DNA of 64,000 bases, from positions 1 to 64,000 of the forward strand of contig NZ_CP134867.1 of NCBI RefSeq assembly GCF_031954525.1, given 5' to 3'. The stretch comes from Dyella sp. BiH032 (GTDB lineage Bacteria > Pseudomonadota > Gammaproteobacteria > Xanthomonadales > Rhodanobacteraceae). Position 1 is the first letter of the stretch, and each line of letters opens with the position of its first letter. Positions 36,531 to 45,486 of the stretch are shown one piece after another. The translations under genes and the position numbers were made by a program. Under the pieces are notes generated by a model, which did not search any database, was not told the origin of the DNA, and worked only from the letters and a program-made list of their open reading frames with translations.

Positions 36531-37823
36531 ATGTCGTCCACAACGTTCGCCGCCGGCGATAGGCACGCCCGGGCTTCCGGCCTGGTGCCGATGCTGATCA
36601 TCGGCCTGCTGTTCTTCATTTTCGGCTTCGTGACCTGGCTCAACGGGCCGCTGATCACCTTCGTGAAGCTCGCGTTCGACCTGGACGACGTGAACGCCTT
36701 CCTCGTGCCGATGGTGTTCTATTGCTCGTACTTCTTCCTCGCGCTGCCTTCGTCCTACGTGCTCAAGCGCACCGGCATGAAGAAAGGCATGGCGCTGGGC
36801 CTGTTCGTCATGGCGATCGGCGCGGTGCTGTTCGGCCAGTTCGTGTCGATGCGCATTTACTACGGCGCGCTGTCCGGGCTGTTCGTGATCGGCGCGGGGC
36901 TCGCGCTGCTGCAGACCGCCTCCAACCCGTATATCAGCATCCTCGGCCCCATCGAGAGCGCGGCGCAGCGCATCGCTTTCATGGGCATCTGCAACAAGGT
37001 GGCCGGCGCATTGGCGCCGTTCGTGTTCGGCTGGCTGGTGCTCAGCGGCATCGACACGTTTGACCAGCAGGTGAAGGCCGCGCCTTCGCCGGAAGCGCGC
37101 GAAGCGCTGCTCAACACGTTCGCCGCCAAGGTGCACATGCCGTACCTGGCCATGGCTGGCCTGCTGGTGATACTCGCCGTGTGGGTGCTGCGCTCGCCGC
37201 TGCCGGAGATCAAGCCCTCGGGCGCCAACAGCGAGGCGGAAATCGGCCACGCCAAGGGCAACCTGCTGAGCTTCCCCCATCTGTGGCTGGGCGTGCTGTG
37301 CCTGTTCTTGTACGTCGGCGTGGAAGTGATGGCCGGCGACGCGATCGGTACCTACGGGCAGGGCCTGGGCCTGCCGCTGGATGCCACCAAGCATTTCACC
37401 TCATACACGCTGTTCGCCATGCTGCTGGGCTACCTGGCCGGACTGGTGCTGATCCCGCGGATCATTTCGCAGCAGAGCTATCTGGCCGTGTCGGCCGTGC
37501 TCGGCGCCATCTTCACCGTCGGCGCGTGGCTGACCACCGGCTACACCTCGGTGGCCTTCGTGGCCGCGCTGGGTTTCGCTAACGCCATGATGTGGCCGGC
37601 GATCTTCCCGCTGGCGATCAAGGGCCTCGGCCGCTGGACGGAGGCCGGTTCGGCGCTGCTGATCATGGCGATCGTGGGCGGCGCGCTGGTGCCGCAGGCT
37701 TTCGTGCACCTGAAGCAGCACTACAACTTCCAGCTGGTCTTCATGCTGCTGATGGTGCCCTGCTACCTGTACATCCTGTTTTACGGACTGCGCGGGCACC
37801 GCGTGGGCCAGCACTCGCCGTAA
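36531..37823 (+). CDS. nagP: N-acetylglucosamine inner-membrane transporter NagP (MFS, FucP-like)
   Basis: A 430-residue sugar:proton symporter with 12 hydrophobic segments. The first helix reads IIGLLFFIFGFVTWLNGPLI, and the later GLALLQTASNPYISILGP motif is characteristic of the FucP/GluP/NagP branch. It would bring GlcNAc from the periplasm to the cytoplasm. A GGGGAG ribosome site precedes the ATG. It is the first gene of the rightward arm, downstream of an imperfect NagR operator and followed by nagR. Confidence 0.93.
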   Translation: MSSTTFAAGDRHARASGLVPMLIIGLLFFIFGFVTWLNGPLITFVKLAFDLDDVNAFLVPMVFYCSYFFLALPSSYVLKRTGMKKGMALGLFVMAIGAVLFGQFVSMRIYYGALSGLFVIGAGLALLQTASNPYISILGPIESAAQRIAFMGICNKVAGALAPFVFGWLVLSGIDTFDQQVKAAPSPEAREALLNTFAAKVHMPYLAMAGLLVILAVWVLRSPLPEIKPSGANSEAEIGHAKGNLLSFPHLWLGVLCLFLYVGVEVMAGDAIGTYGQGLGLPLDATKHFTSYTLFAMLLGYLAGLVLIPRIISQQSYLAVSAVLGAIFTVGAWLTTGYTSVAFVAALGFANAMMWPAIFPLAIKGLGRWTEAGSALLIMAIVGGALVPQAFVHLKQHYNFQLVFMLLMVPCYLYILFYGLRGHRVGQHSP

Positions 37824-37916
37824 GGCCCTGGGCGGGGCCGGTCGTCACGGCTCCGCCATCCTCGCCGCAAGCTGCTGGGCTACGATGCCCGTCCTGTTTC
37901 CCCCGGAGTTTCCGCG

Positions 37917-39008
37917 TTGCGCAACCCCACCATCAAGGACGTCGCCAAATCCTCCGGCGTCTCGCTGAAGACGGTCTCCCGCGTGATCAACCGCGAGGCT
38001 TCGGTGCGCGCCGACACGCGTGAGAAGGTGGAGCGCGCGATCGAGGCGCTCGGCTACCAGCCCAACCCTTCCGCGCGCGGCCTGCGCAGCACGCATGCGT
38101 ACGCGATCGGCCTGGTCTACGACAATCCCAACGCGCACTACGTGATCAGCATGCAGGAAGGCGTGCTGTCGGCCTGCCGCGAGCGCGGCTTCGGCTTGCA
38201 GATCCACCCTTGCGACTCCTCGTCGCCCGGCCTGGCGAAAGAGCTGATCGGGCTGGTCGAGCGCAACCGCCTCGCCGGCCTGGTGCTCGCGCCGCCGATG
38301 TCCGAGCAGACCGACCTGGTCACCACGCTTGCCAAGCACGGCATCGACTTCGTGCGGATCATTTCCTCGCGCGACGATCCGCACGATGGCTCTCCCTGCG
38401 TCTACGTGGACGACCGCAGCGCGGCCTATGCGATCACCGAACACCTGATCCAGCTCGGCCACAAGCGCATCGGTTTCCTTTGGGGCGAACCGCACCACCG
38501 CTCCAGCCCGGAGCGCTACCAGGGCTATGCGGACGCACTCAAGGACTACGGCATCGCGCTGGACAAGAAGCTGGTGCTGCCCGGCCGTTACGCCTTCGAC
38601 GACGGTTTCCGCGGAGCGCGCAAGCTGCTGGCGCTGAAGGATCCGCCGACCGCGATCTTCGGCAGCAACGACGAAATTGCCGCCGGCGTGCTCGCCGCCG
38701 CCCGCTCCAGCGGGCTGGACGTGCCGTGGGACCTGTCCATCGCCGGTTTCGAGGACAGTCCGTTCTCCAAGCAGGCCTGGCCGGCGCTGACCACCGCGCG
38801 GCAGTCCACCGGCGAGATCGGCCGCCACGCGGCGCTGCATCTGATGGCCGACCTGCAGCGCGAGAACGGCGACGCCGCGGCGGAGCCGCCGAACGAATGC
38901 TTCATCCCCGAGCTGGTGGTGCGCGGCTCGACCGCCCCACCGAAGAACAACACACCCAAGCACTCCCCCAAAAACGCCCCGCCCCGCGCGGGCGAGCCGC
39001 GCAAGTGA
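37917..39008 (+). CDS. nagR: LacI-family regulator of N-acetylglucosamine use
   Basis: A 363-residue repressor. The N-terminal helix-turn-helix reads TIKDVAKSSGVSLKTVSRVIN (residues 5-25 or so) with the hinge PNPSARGLRS. The periplasmic-binding-protein-like sensor domain follows (AIGLVYDNPN, YVDDRSAAYAITEHL, GSNDEIAAGVL), and an extra proline/lysine-rich tail of about 25 residues ends the chain. The TTG start at 37917 has a GGAG site. The neighbouring CAACGTTG-core palindromes are its likely operators, and its ligand in related bacteria is GlcN-6-P or GlcNAc-6-P. Confidence 0.93.
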   Translation: MRNPTIKDVAKSSGVSLKTVSRVINREASVRADTREKVERAIEALGYQPNPSARGLRSTHAYAIGLVYDNPNAHYVISMQEGVLSACRERGFGLQIHPCDSSSPGLAKELIGLVERNRLAGLVLAPPMSEQTDLVTTLAKHGIDFVRIISSRDDPHDGSPCVYVDDRSAAYAITEHLIQLGHKRIGFLWGEPHHRSSPERYQGYADALKDYGIALDKKLVLPGRYAFDDGFRGARKLLALKDPPTAIFGSNDEIAAGVLAAARSSGLDVPWDLSIAGFEDSPFSKQAWPALTTARQSTGEIGRHAALHLMADLQRENGDAAAEPPNECFIPELVVRGSTAPPKNNTPKHSPKNAPPRAGEPRK

Positions 39009-39047
39009 GTTCGCGCGGCTTTCTGCACGCCATCGAGAACGCCATCC

Positions 39048-40082
39048 ATGAAGCAAGCCAGTGACACCCTGATGTACCGCGAAGCCCACGAGGCCGCCGA
39101 CGTGGTCGAGCGCCAGCTCGCTGCCAATGCCGACGTGCTGAAGGGGCTGGGCGAACGCCTGCGCGCGCAGCCGCCGCGGTTCATCGTCACCTGCGCGCGC
39201 GGCAGTTCCGATCATGCGGCGGCTTATGCGAAATACGTATTCGAGACGAAGCTGGGCCTGATCACCGCATCGGCGTCGCCGTCGATCGCCTCCATCTACG
39301 ATGTCGACCTGAAGCTGGACGACACGCTGTTCCTGGCCATCTCGCAATCGGGCAAGAGCCCCGACCTGCTGCGCAGCGCGCAGGCGGCCAAGGAAGCCGG
39401 CGCACTGGTGGTGGCGATGGTCAACGTGGAGGACTCGCCGCTGGCGGCCCTCGCGCACACCGTGATTCCGCTGAAGGCCGGCCCGGAAGTGAGCGTGGCC
39501 GCGACCAAAAGCTATCTCGCCACGCTCGCTGCGATCCTGCAGCTCACCGCCCATTGGAGTGGCGATGACACGCTGCATGCCGACATCGCACGCCTTCCGG
39601 CCGACCTGCGCCGCGGCTGGGACGCGGATTGGAGCGCGCTGAGCGATGGTCTGCGCGACAAGCAGAACCTTTTCGTCGTGGGCCGCGGCTATGGCTTCGG
39701 CGCCGCGCTGGAGGCGGCGCTCAAGCTCAAGGAAACCTGCGGCCTGCACGCCGAAGCCTTCAGCGCCGCGGAAGTGAAGCACGGCCCGATGGCGCTGGTG
39801 GGCGAAGGTTTTCCCGTGCTGTTCTTCGCGCAGGGGGACGACACGCTCGATAGCACGCTCGCGGTCGCCGAGGAATTCCGCTCTCGCGGCGCACGCGTGT
39901 GGGTCGCCAAACCCGGCGCCAGCGGCGCCGATGCGCTGCCGCTGCCTGCGGGCGTGGACTCCATCGTGACGCCGCTGCTGGCCGTGCAGAGCTTCTACCG
40001 CGCAGCCAGTGCGCTCGCGCTGGCGCGCGGCTTCGATCCCGACGTGCCGCCGCACCTGCGCAAGGTGACGGAGACCGTTTGA
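39048..40082 (+). CDS. nagB-II: glucosamine-6-phosphate deaminase, SIS-domain type (NagB-II)
   Basis: A 344-residue sugar isomerase with two SIS domains. The first carries CARGSSDHAAAYAKY and ISQSGKSPD (about residues 50-105), the second VVGRGYGFGAALEAALKLKE and SAAEVKHGP. It resembles the isomerase half of GlmS without the glutaminase domain and in nag loci converts GlcN-6-P to fructose-6-P and ammonia, replacing classical NagB. Its stop overlaps the nagA start by one base (TGATG). Confidence 0.92.
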   Translation: MKQASDTLMYREAHEAADVVERQLAANADVLKGLGERLRAQPPRFIVTCARGSSDHAAAYAKYVFETKLGLITASASPSIASIYDVDLKLDDTLFLAISQSGKSPDLLRSAQAAKEAGALVVAMVNVEDSPLAALAHTVIPLKAGPEVSVAATKSYLATLAAILQLTAHWSGDDTLHADIARLPADLRRGWDADWSALSDGLRDKQNLFVVGRGYGFGAALEAALKLKETCGLHAEAFSAAEVKHGPMALVGEGFPVLFFAQGDDTLDSTLAVAEEFRSRGARVWVAKPGASGADALPLPAGVDSIVTPLLAVQSFYRAASALALARGFDPDVPPHLRKVTETV

Positions 40083-41245
40083 TGAGCGCGACGCAGCCCC
40101 TTACTGCCCTGGTCAATGGCCGCGTCATGGCGGACCACGGCCTGCGCGACGGCCTGGCCGTGCTGGTGCGCGGCGAGCGCATCGAAGCGGTGGTACCGGC
40201 GGACGATGCCCTGGTCGCCGGCGCGAAGCCGCACGACCTGCGGGGCCGCCTGCTGCTGCCGGGCTTCGTCGATGTCCAGGTCAACGGCGGCGGCGGCCTG
40301 CTGTTCAATGCCGCGCCGACCGTGGAGACGCTGCGCGGCATCGCCGAGGCGCATCGCAAGTTCGGCACTACCGGCCTGCTGCCCACGCTGATCACCGATA
40401 CCGCCGAAGTGATGCATGCCGCGTTGGACGCGGTGGATGCGGCGATCGAGCAGGGCGTGCCGGGCATCCTCGGCATCCATCTGGAAGGCCCGTTCCTCGC
40501 ACCCGCGCGCAAGGGCATCCACAACGCCGATCTCTTCCGCGTGCCCGACACCGCCGATCTCGCCGCGCTGCTGGCCAGGCGCCGCGGCGTGGTGATGATG
40601 ACGCTCGCGCCCGAGCGCGTGCCGCTGGACACCATCCACCAGCTCACGGCCGCGGGCGTGATCGTGGTTGCCGGCCACACCGCAGCCGACTACGCCACCA
40701 CGCGCGCCGCGCTGGACGCGGGCGTCAGCGGCTTCACTCATCTCTACAACGCGATGACGCCGCTGGGCAGCCGCGAACCCGGCGTGGTCGGCGCAGCGCT
40801 GGACGATCCGCACAGCTGGTGCGGCCTGATCGTCGATGGGCACCACGTGAACTCGGTGAGCCTGCGCGTCGCCATCGCCGCCAAGGCGCGCGGCAAGAGC
40901 GTGCTGGTCACCGACGCCATGCCGCCGGTCGGTTCGGACGACCCCAGCTACGTGCTCAACGGCGAAACCATCACCGCCCGCGACGGTATCTGCCAGAACG
41001 ATCACGGCGTGCTCGCCGGATCCGCGCTGGACATGGCCACCGGCGTGCGCAACCTGGTGGAGATGGTGGGCATTCCCTTGCCGGAAGCGTCGCGCATGGC
41101 CAGCGCCTACCCGGCCGCCTGGCTGGGGCTGGAACGCCAGCTTGGACGCATCGTGGCGGGACAGCGGGCGGATTTCGCCGTGCTGGACGACGGGTTCGTG
41201 GTGCACGAGACCTGGATCGGCGGCAAGCCGCGCGTCGAGCGCTGA
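40082..41245 (+). CDS. nagA: N-acetylglucosamine-6-phosphate deacetylase
   Basis: A 387-residue amidohydrolase converting GlcNAc-6-P to GlcN-6-P and acetate. Diagnostic motifs in order are LLLPGFVDVQVNGGGG (about residue 57), HLEGPFLAPARKGIHN, VAGHTAADY, FTHLYNAM, DGHHVN and LVTDAMPPVG with the catalytic aspartate. The ATG at 40082 shares its first base with the preceding stop, so translation is coupled to nagB-II. It is the last gene of the rightward nag arm. Confidence 0.95.
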   Translation: MSATQPLTALVNGRVMADHGLRDGLAVLVRGERIEAVVPADDALVAGAKPHDLRGRLLLPGFVDVQVNGGGGLLFNAAPTVETLRGIAEAHRKFGTTGLLPTLITDTAEVMHAALDAVDAAIEQGVPGILGIHLEGPFLAPARKGIHNADLFRVPDTADLAALLARRRGVVMMTLAPERVPLDTIHQLTAAGVIVVAGHTAADYATTRAALDAGVSGFTHLYNAMTPLGSREPGVVGAALDDPHSWCGLIVDGHHVNSVSLRVAIAAKARGKSVLVTDAMPPVGSDDPSYVLNGETITARDGICQNDHGVLAGSALDMATGVRNLVEMVGIPLPEASRMASAYPAAWLGLERQLGRIVAGQRADFAVLDDGFVVHETWIGGKPRVER

Positions 41246-41440
41246 TCCGCCCAGGCGGCTTGCCGGCTGCGCAGATCGCAACGGGTCTGCGCCAGCCCAT
41301 GATCGAACGCGCGCTCCCTGCGCGACCGCCATGAACTTGCGACATCGGCGATGGCGGCGCCCTCGCCGCATGGACACCAAACTGCAACATGCCTCGCCCA
41401 GCATGGCCGGCTTGGTCCGTTCGCCACCCGAGGTTCCCCC

Positions 41441-43462
41441 ATGCTCCTGTCCTACCGCCGCGCCCTGTGCAAGGCCGCGGCTGCCGCGCTGCTGGCGGCG
41501 GTTTCCGCAAGCCCGGCTTTCGCGGCGCCGCATCGGGTCATCCTCTTCGTATGGGACGGCATGCGGCCGGATGCCGTGAGCGAGGAGGACACGCCGAACC
41601 TGGCCGCGCTGGCCAAGCGGGGCACCTGGTTCGAGGACAACCACTCGACCTACCCCACCTTTACCATGGCGAACGCATCGACCTTCGCCACCGGCAGCTT
41701 CCCCGGCACGCTCGGCTTCTACGGCAACCGCTTCTGGGCTGTGCCCGAGACCGGCCTGAAGGTGCTGCCCAGGGCGCGTACCGCCGATGGCAAGGAGGTC
41801 GATTTCCGCCAGCCGGTCTATGTGGAAGACGACCTCGTGCTGCGCGCCATCGACAAGGCCAGCAAGGGCGATCTGCTCGAACTGCCCACGCTGTTCGCGG
41901 CTGCGCAGAAGGCAGGGCTGAAGACCGCGGCGATCGGCAAGTCCGGCGCGGCCTTCCTGCAGAACTACCGCCTGCCGAACCAGGGCGATCCCGACAAGGT
42001 GGGCCTGCTGCTCGACGAGAAGACCGCGTTGCCGCTGTCCTTCGCCAAGGAACTGCAGCAGGCGGGCTATCCGCTGCCCAAGACCACGCCCGGTACCTAT
42101 GCTGAAGGTGAAGTCGCCCTGCGCAGCGAAGAAGAAGATCCCACCGAACGCGGCAAGCCCGCCAAGCTCAAGGACGGCGTCACCAGCGATGCCACGGCCG
42201 GCGGCGACACGCCACCCACCGCGGCGAACGCGTGGATGATGAAGGTCTATCTGGAGGAAGTGCTGCCCCGCCACAAGCCGGACCTGAGCGTGGTGTGGAT
42301 GCGCAATCCCGATACCACCCAGCACGTCTACGGCGTGGGTTCGCCGGAATTCCACCTCGCGCTGCAGGCGCAGGACGCGTTGCTCGGACAGTTGGAAGCG
42401 AAGCTGCGCGAACTGGGCATGGCCGAAGACACCGACATCATCGTGGTGTCCGACCACGGCCACAGCAACATTGCCGGCCCGCGCGACCTGTTTCCGCTGC
42501 GGCAGATCAACGATGGCCGCGTGGCCGGCGTCGACAACGACTGGGGTTACTCGGTCTCCGGCGGCATCCGTATGGCGCACGAGCTGACCACGCGCGCGGG
42601 CATTCCGGCCTTCGATGGCCTCGGCTGCGTGTACTCGCCGGTGATGACCGGCCTCCGCGCCGACGGTTCGCAACTGATGCCGACGCGCTACGACGACGAC
42701 GGCCGCGTGTGCGGCAAGCCCATGCCGTACACCACGCCGAGCTACGTCGTGCCCCAGGCGTTGCCCAAGGGTTCGCTGGTGCTCGCACCGAACGGCGGCA
42801 CCGAATATTTCTACCAGCCGGAGCACAACCCTGAAGTGGTGAAGCGCGCCGTGCGCTTCCTGCAGTCGCGCGAATACGTCGCGGCGGTGTTCGTCGCCAA
42901 GCGTTACGGCGACGTCCCCGGCACGCTACCGGCCGAGAACGTGCATTTGGAGAACGCGCCGCGCGGTCCGGACATCATCGTCAGCTACGCCTGGGATGCC
43001 GATGCGACCATCCAGGGTTTCCGTGGCACCGAGTACTCGACCGTCTTCCCTGAATCGCCCAGCGAACGCGGCGAGCACGGCAGCTTCAGCCCGATCGACG
43101 TGCACAACACCTTGCTGGCCGCCGGCCCGGGTTTCCGTGGCGGTTTCCGCGATGCGCTGCCGAGCGGCAACGTCGACGTGGCGCCGACCATCGCCGCATT
43201 GCTCGGCTTGAAGCTGCCGCAGGCCCAGGGGCGCGTGCTGCACGAGGCGCTCAGCGGCGCGCTGGGCAAGAGCGCGGACGCCTATCGCGTCGCGCCGGCG
43301 GAACTGCACCCGTCGCAGGCCGCTTCCGGCCTGCAAGTGCAGCGCGTGGACGGCAGCGCCCTACCGGCGACGAGCTACAGCTTCACCTTGCAGCTGAAGC
43401 AGTTGGAAAGCGATGGGAAACGCTGGACGTACTTCGATTACGCCAAGCCGGACCGCCACTGA
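41441..43462 (+). CDS. secreted phosphodiesterase of the alkaline-phosphatase superfamily
   Basis: A 673-residue exported protein with a signal peptide (YRRALCKAAAAALLAAVSASPAFA). The catalytic core has FVWDGMRPD (metal site, near residue 33), the threonine nucleophile region STYPTFTMANASTFATG, RNPDTTQHVYG, IIVVSDHGHSN and a C-terminal ERGEHGSFSP. It is larger than usual NPP enzymes, with extra insertions around 190-240 and 390-450. It stands alone behind the nag genes with a 195-bp gap. Phosphate release from a nucleotide or lipid is likely; the substrate is unknown. Confidence 0.85.
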   Translation: MLLSYRRALCKAAAAALLAAVSASPAFAAPHRVILFVWDGMRPDAVSEEDTPNLAALAKRGTWFEDNHSTYPTFTMANASTFATGSFPGTLGFYGNRFWAVPETGLKVLPRARTADGKEVDFRQPVYVEDDLVLRAIDKASKGDLLELPTLFAAAQKAGLKTAAIGKSGAAFLQNYRLPNQGDPDKVGLLLDEKTALPLSFAKELQQAGYPLPKTTPGTYAEGEVALRSEEEDPTERGKPAKLKDGVTSDATAGGDTPPTAANAWMMKVYLEEVLPRHKPDLSVVWMRNPDTTQHVYGVGSPEFHLALQAQDALLGQLEAKLRELGMAEDTDIIVVSDHGHSNIAGPRDLFPLRQINDGRVAGVDNDWGYSVSGGIRMAHELTTRAGIPAFDGLGCVYSPVMTGLRADGSQLMPTRYDDDGRVCGKPMPYTTPSYVVPQALPKGSLVLAPNGGTEYFYQPEHNPEVVKRAVRFLQSREYVAAVFVAKRYGDVPGTLPAENVHLENAPRGPDIIVSYAWDADATIQGFRGTEYSTVFPESPSERGEHGSFSPIDVHNTLLAAGPGFRGGFRDALPSGNVDVAPTIAALLGLKLPQAQGRVLHEALSGALGKSADAYRVAPAELHPSQAASGLQVQRVDGSALPATSYSFTLQLKQLESDGKRWTYFDYAKPDRH

Positions 43463-43476
43463 AATTGCTGGCGTAA

Positions 43477-43562
43477 GTTGGGGTGAGCCGAAGGCGAGCC
43501 CCAACGTTTGCAACTTCGCCTGGCGCCGCGAGCGTTGGGGTTCGCCTTCGGCTCACCCCTAC
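43477..43562. repeat. 30-bp inverted repeat between convergent genes
   Basis: Arms at 43477-43506 and 43533-43562 are inverted complements with two mismatches (core GTGAGCCGAAGGCGA), and each arm can fold on itself via GTTGGGG/CCCCAAC. It fills the 105-bp gap between two convergent genes, so it may act as a two-way transcription end or be a REP-type element. Confidence 0.8.
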
Positions 43563-43567
43563 CTACG

Positions 43568-45322
43568 TCATTCTTCGTACACGTGCAGGTGGTTGAACGT
43601 CCACGCGTGGTATGACTTCAGCAGGTCCTGGTCGATGCAATCGTTGTACAAGCCCTTGCAGCGCTCGCGCAGCACGGTGGCGGCCGAGAAGTACGGGTCC
43701 ATCGGCACGCCCGCGGCCTGCAGCACCATGTTGGGCAGGTGCGCGATGTCGAGCATCGGGTAGTCCGGCAGGCGGCGGCCGGGGATGTTGCTCTTGATCA
43801 TGTAGTAGGTGAGGTAGTCCTTGTATGGCTGCAGCGGCGCCGGCCAGCTGCGCACCATTTCGCGGATCAGGCCGTTGAACGACGGCTGGTGGTCGCCGAA
43901 ATGCATCAGTACCGTGGGTTCGGGGCGGTCCAGGAAGTTCTTTTCCAGGCCGGCCATCGCCACGTCGGAGTCGTGCAGGTTGGACAGGTAGGTATTGAAG
44001 TTCAGCGCCGGCTTTTCCGGCAGGCCCTTGAGCAGGCCGCGGTTGAACGGCGCGGGCAGCGAGGACAGCGGGTCCAGGTCGTGCGGGCCGTGCTGCTGAA
44101 GGGTGAGGATCATCATGAAGACCGGCTGGCCCGGCTTCTTCACCTTGTCGTAGACGCGCTTGGCCGCATCGAACATCTGCGCATCGCTTTCCTCCCATTC
44201 CTCCAGGCCCAGGTCCTTGGCGTCGTAGAACTGCTCGAAGCCGTAGGCCGTATAAGCGTTGCGGCCGTTGAGGAAGGCGCCGTTGGTCGGGTAGATCGCC
44301 ACGGTGAGGTAACCCAGCCGCTGCAGCTGCTGCGGCAGCGAGTCGCGCACGTGCGGCGAGAGTACGTAGGGCGCATACATGCCGCCGGGGCCGAAGATGT
44401 CCTGCGGCATGCCGGTGAGCACGGCGAATTCGCTGACCCAGGTACCGCCGCCGAAGGTATGCACGCGCAACGGGCCGTGGGCGACGGTGCGTTTGTCCGC
44501 CTTGAACATCTGCACGCGGCACTGCGGCACGTTGCAGGCGGCGAAGTTCGACGGGTCGAACGTGCTCTCCTCCAGCACCTGGACGATGTCCGGATAGGGC
44601 GTCTGCACGGGAGCGACACCGCCGTGCGCGGTGGCGCCCCACTCCTGCTCGGCGAGGGCGTCGTCGGTCATCTCCGGGAGGGAGACGTTCGAGTCCTGCA
44701 GGTTGACGAAGAAGTTGGTGAGCTGCGCGTCGTCGGACAACTTCTGCCAGGCATTCCTGGCATGCACTTGGCCGAACGGCCCCACCGGCAGCAAGCAGAT
44801 CCAGAACGCCAGCGCGCACGCTACGACGCCGCCCACCCGCACGGCCAGCGCCTTCGATCGCGACAAACCGCGCAACATCGGACGGTCGCCGCGCCACACC
44901 AGCCACAGCCCCAGCGGCACCAGCACCGCCACGCTCAGGGCCAGCTCCCACAGGTGCGGGTAGTGGGCCAGCGTCTCCACCAGGCTGGAGCGCAGGTAGT
45001 AAACGAAGTCCGACGGCATCAATGGCGCGTCGAGGTACTGCTGCTTGAGTTCGGAGATGAAGTCCAGCCCGAGGAACAGCGCACCGCTGACCACCAGAGC
45101 GGTGGCCACGCGGGCGAAGGCGAACAGCAGCACGCCGAAGGTGCACAGCATCAGCGCGAACACGAAGCTCTGCTGCTGCAGCACCGGCTCCTGGCCGGCC
45201 GTGGCGCGCACGCAGCCGGCGAAGAACAGGGTCGCGCACAGCCACGCCACACTGCTGCGCGTGAAGCGAAGCGACAGTCTCTGCATGTTGCGCGTGGCCC
45301 CCTGTTCCGGCCGGTGTGTCAT
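43568..45322 (-). CDS. LTA-synthase-like membrane sulfatase-fold transferase
   Basis: A 584-residue protein with about five N-terminal membrane helices (residues 20-175) and a large periplasmic sulfatase-fold domain. That domain shows DIVQVLEESTFDPSNF, where the LTA-synthase family has its metal/nucleophile site, then HTFGGGTWVSEFAVLTG, LTLQQHGPHDL and LMHFGDHQPSF. Relatives transfer phosphoglycerol or phosphoethanolamine to surface glycans (MdoB/OpgB-like). The start at 45322 is the first ATG; an ATG at 45286 is possible. It stands alone on the minus strand, divergent from cpdB. Confidence 0.83.
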   Translation of the reverse strand: MTHRPEQGATRNMQRLSLRFTRSSVAWLCATLFFAGCVRATAGQEPVLQQQSFVFALMLCTFGVLLFAFARVATALVVSGALFLGLDFISELKQQYLDAPLMPSDFVYYLRSSLVETLAHYPHLWELALSVAVLVPLGLWLVWRGDRPMLRGLSRSKALAVRVGGVVACALAFWICLLPVGPFGQVHARNAWQKLSDDAQLTNFFVNLQDSNVSLPEMTDDALAEQEWGATAHGGVAPVQTPYPDIVQVLEESTFDPSNFAACNVPQCRVQMFKADKRTVAHGPLRVHTFGGGTWVSEFAVLTGMPQDIFGPGGMYAPYVLSPHVRDSLPQQLQRLGYLTVAIYPTNGAFLNGRNAYTAYGFEQFYDAKDLGLEEWEESDAQMFDAAKRVYDKVKKPGQPVFMMILTLQQHGPHDLDPLSSLPAPFNRGLLKGLPEKPALNFNTYLSNLHDSDVAMAGLEKNFLDRPEPTVLMHFGDHQPSFNGLIREMVRSWPAPLQPYKDYLTYYMIKSNIPGRRLPDYPMLDIAHLPNMVLQAAGVPMDPYFSAATVLRERCKGLYNDCIDQDLLKSYHAWTFNHLHVYEE

Positions 45323-45486
45323 GTGGGCGCCATCTTACGTTCTCATTTCCTTCACAGACAGAACCAGAGGTAACGGCCCGTCCGCGCGGCGAAAGGGTTC
45401 AGCCGCCGTTGCCTGCCCTCGGGAGGCGTCTTCCGCCATGCCGATCTGCTAGCTTGCGCGGCTTGTCTTGTTCCAGGGAATCCGCC

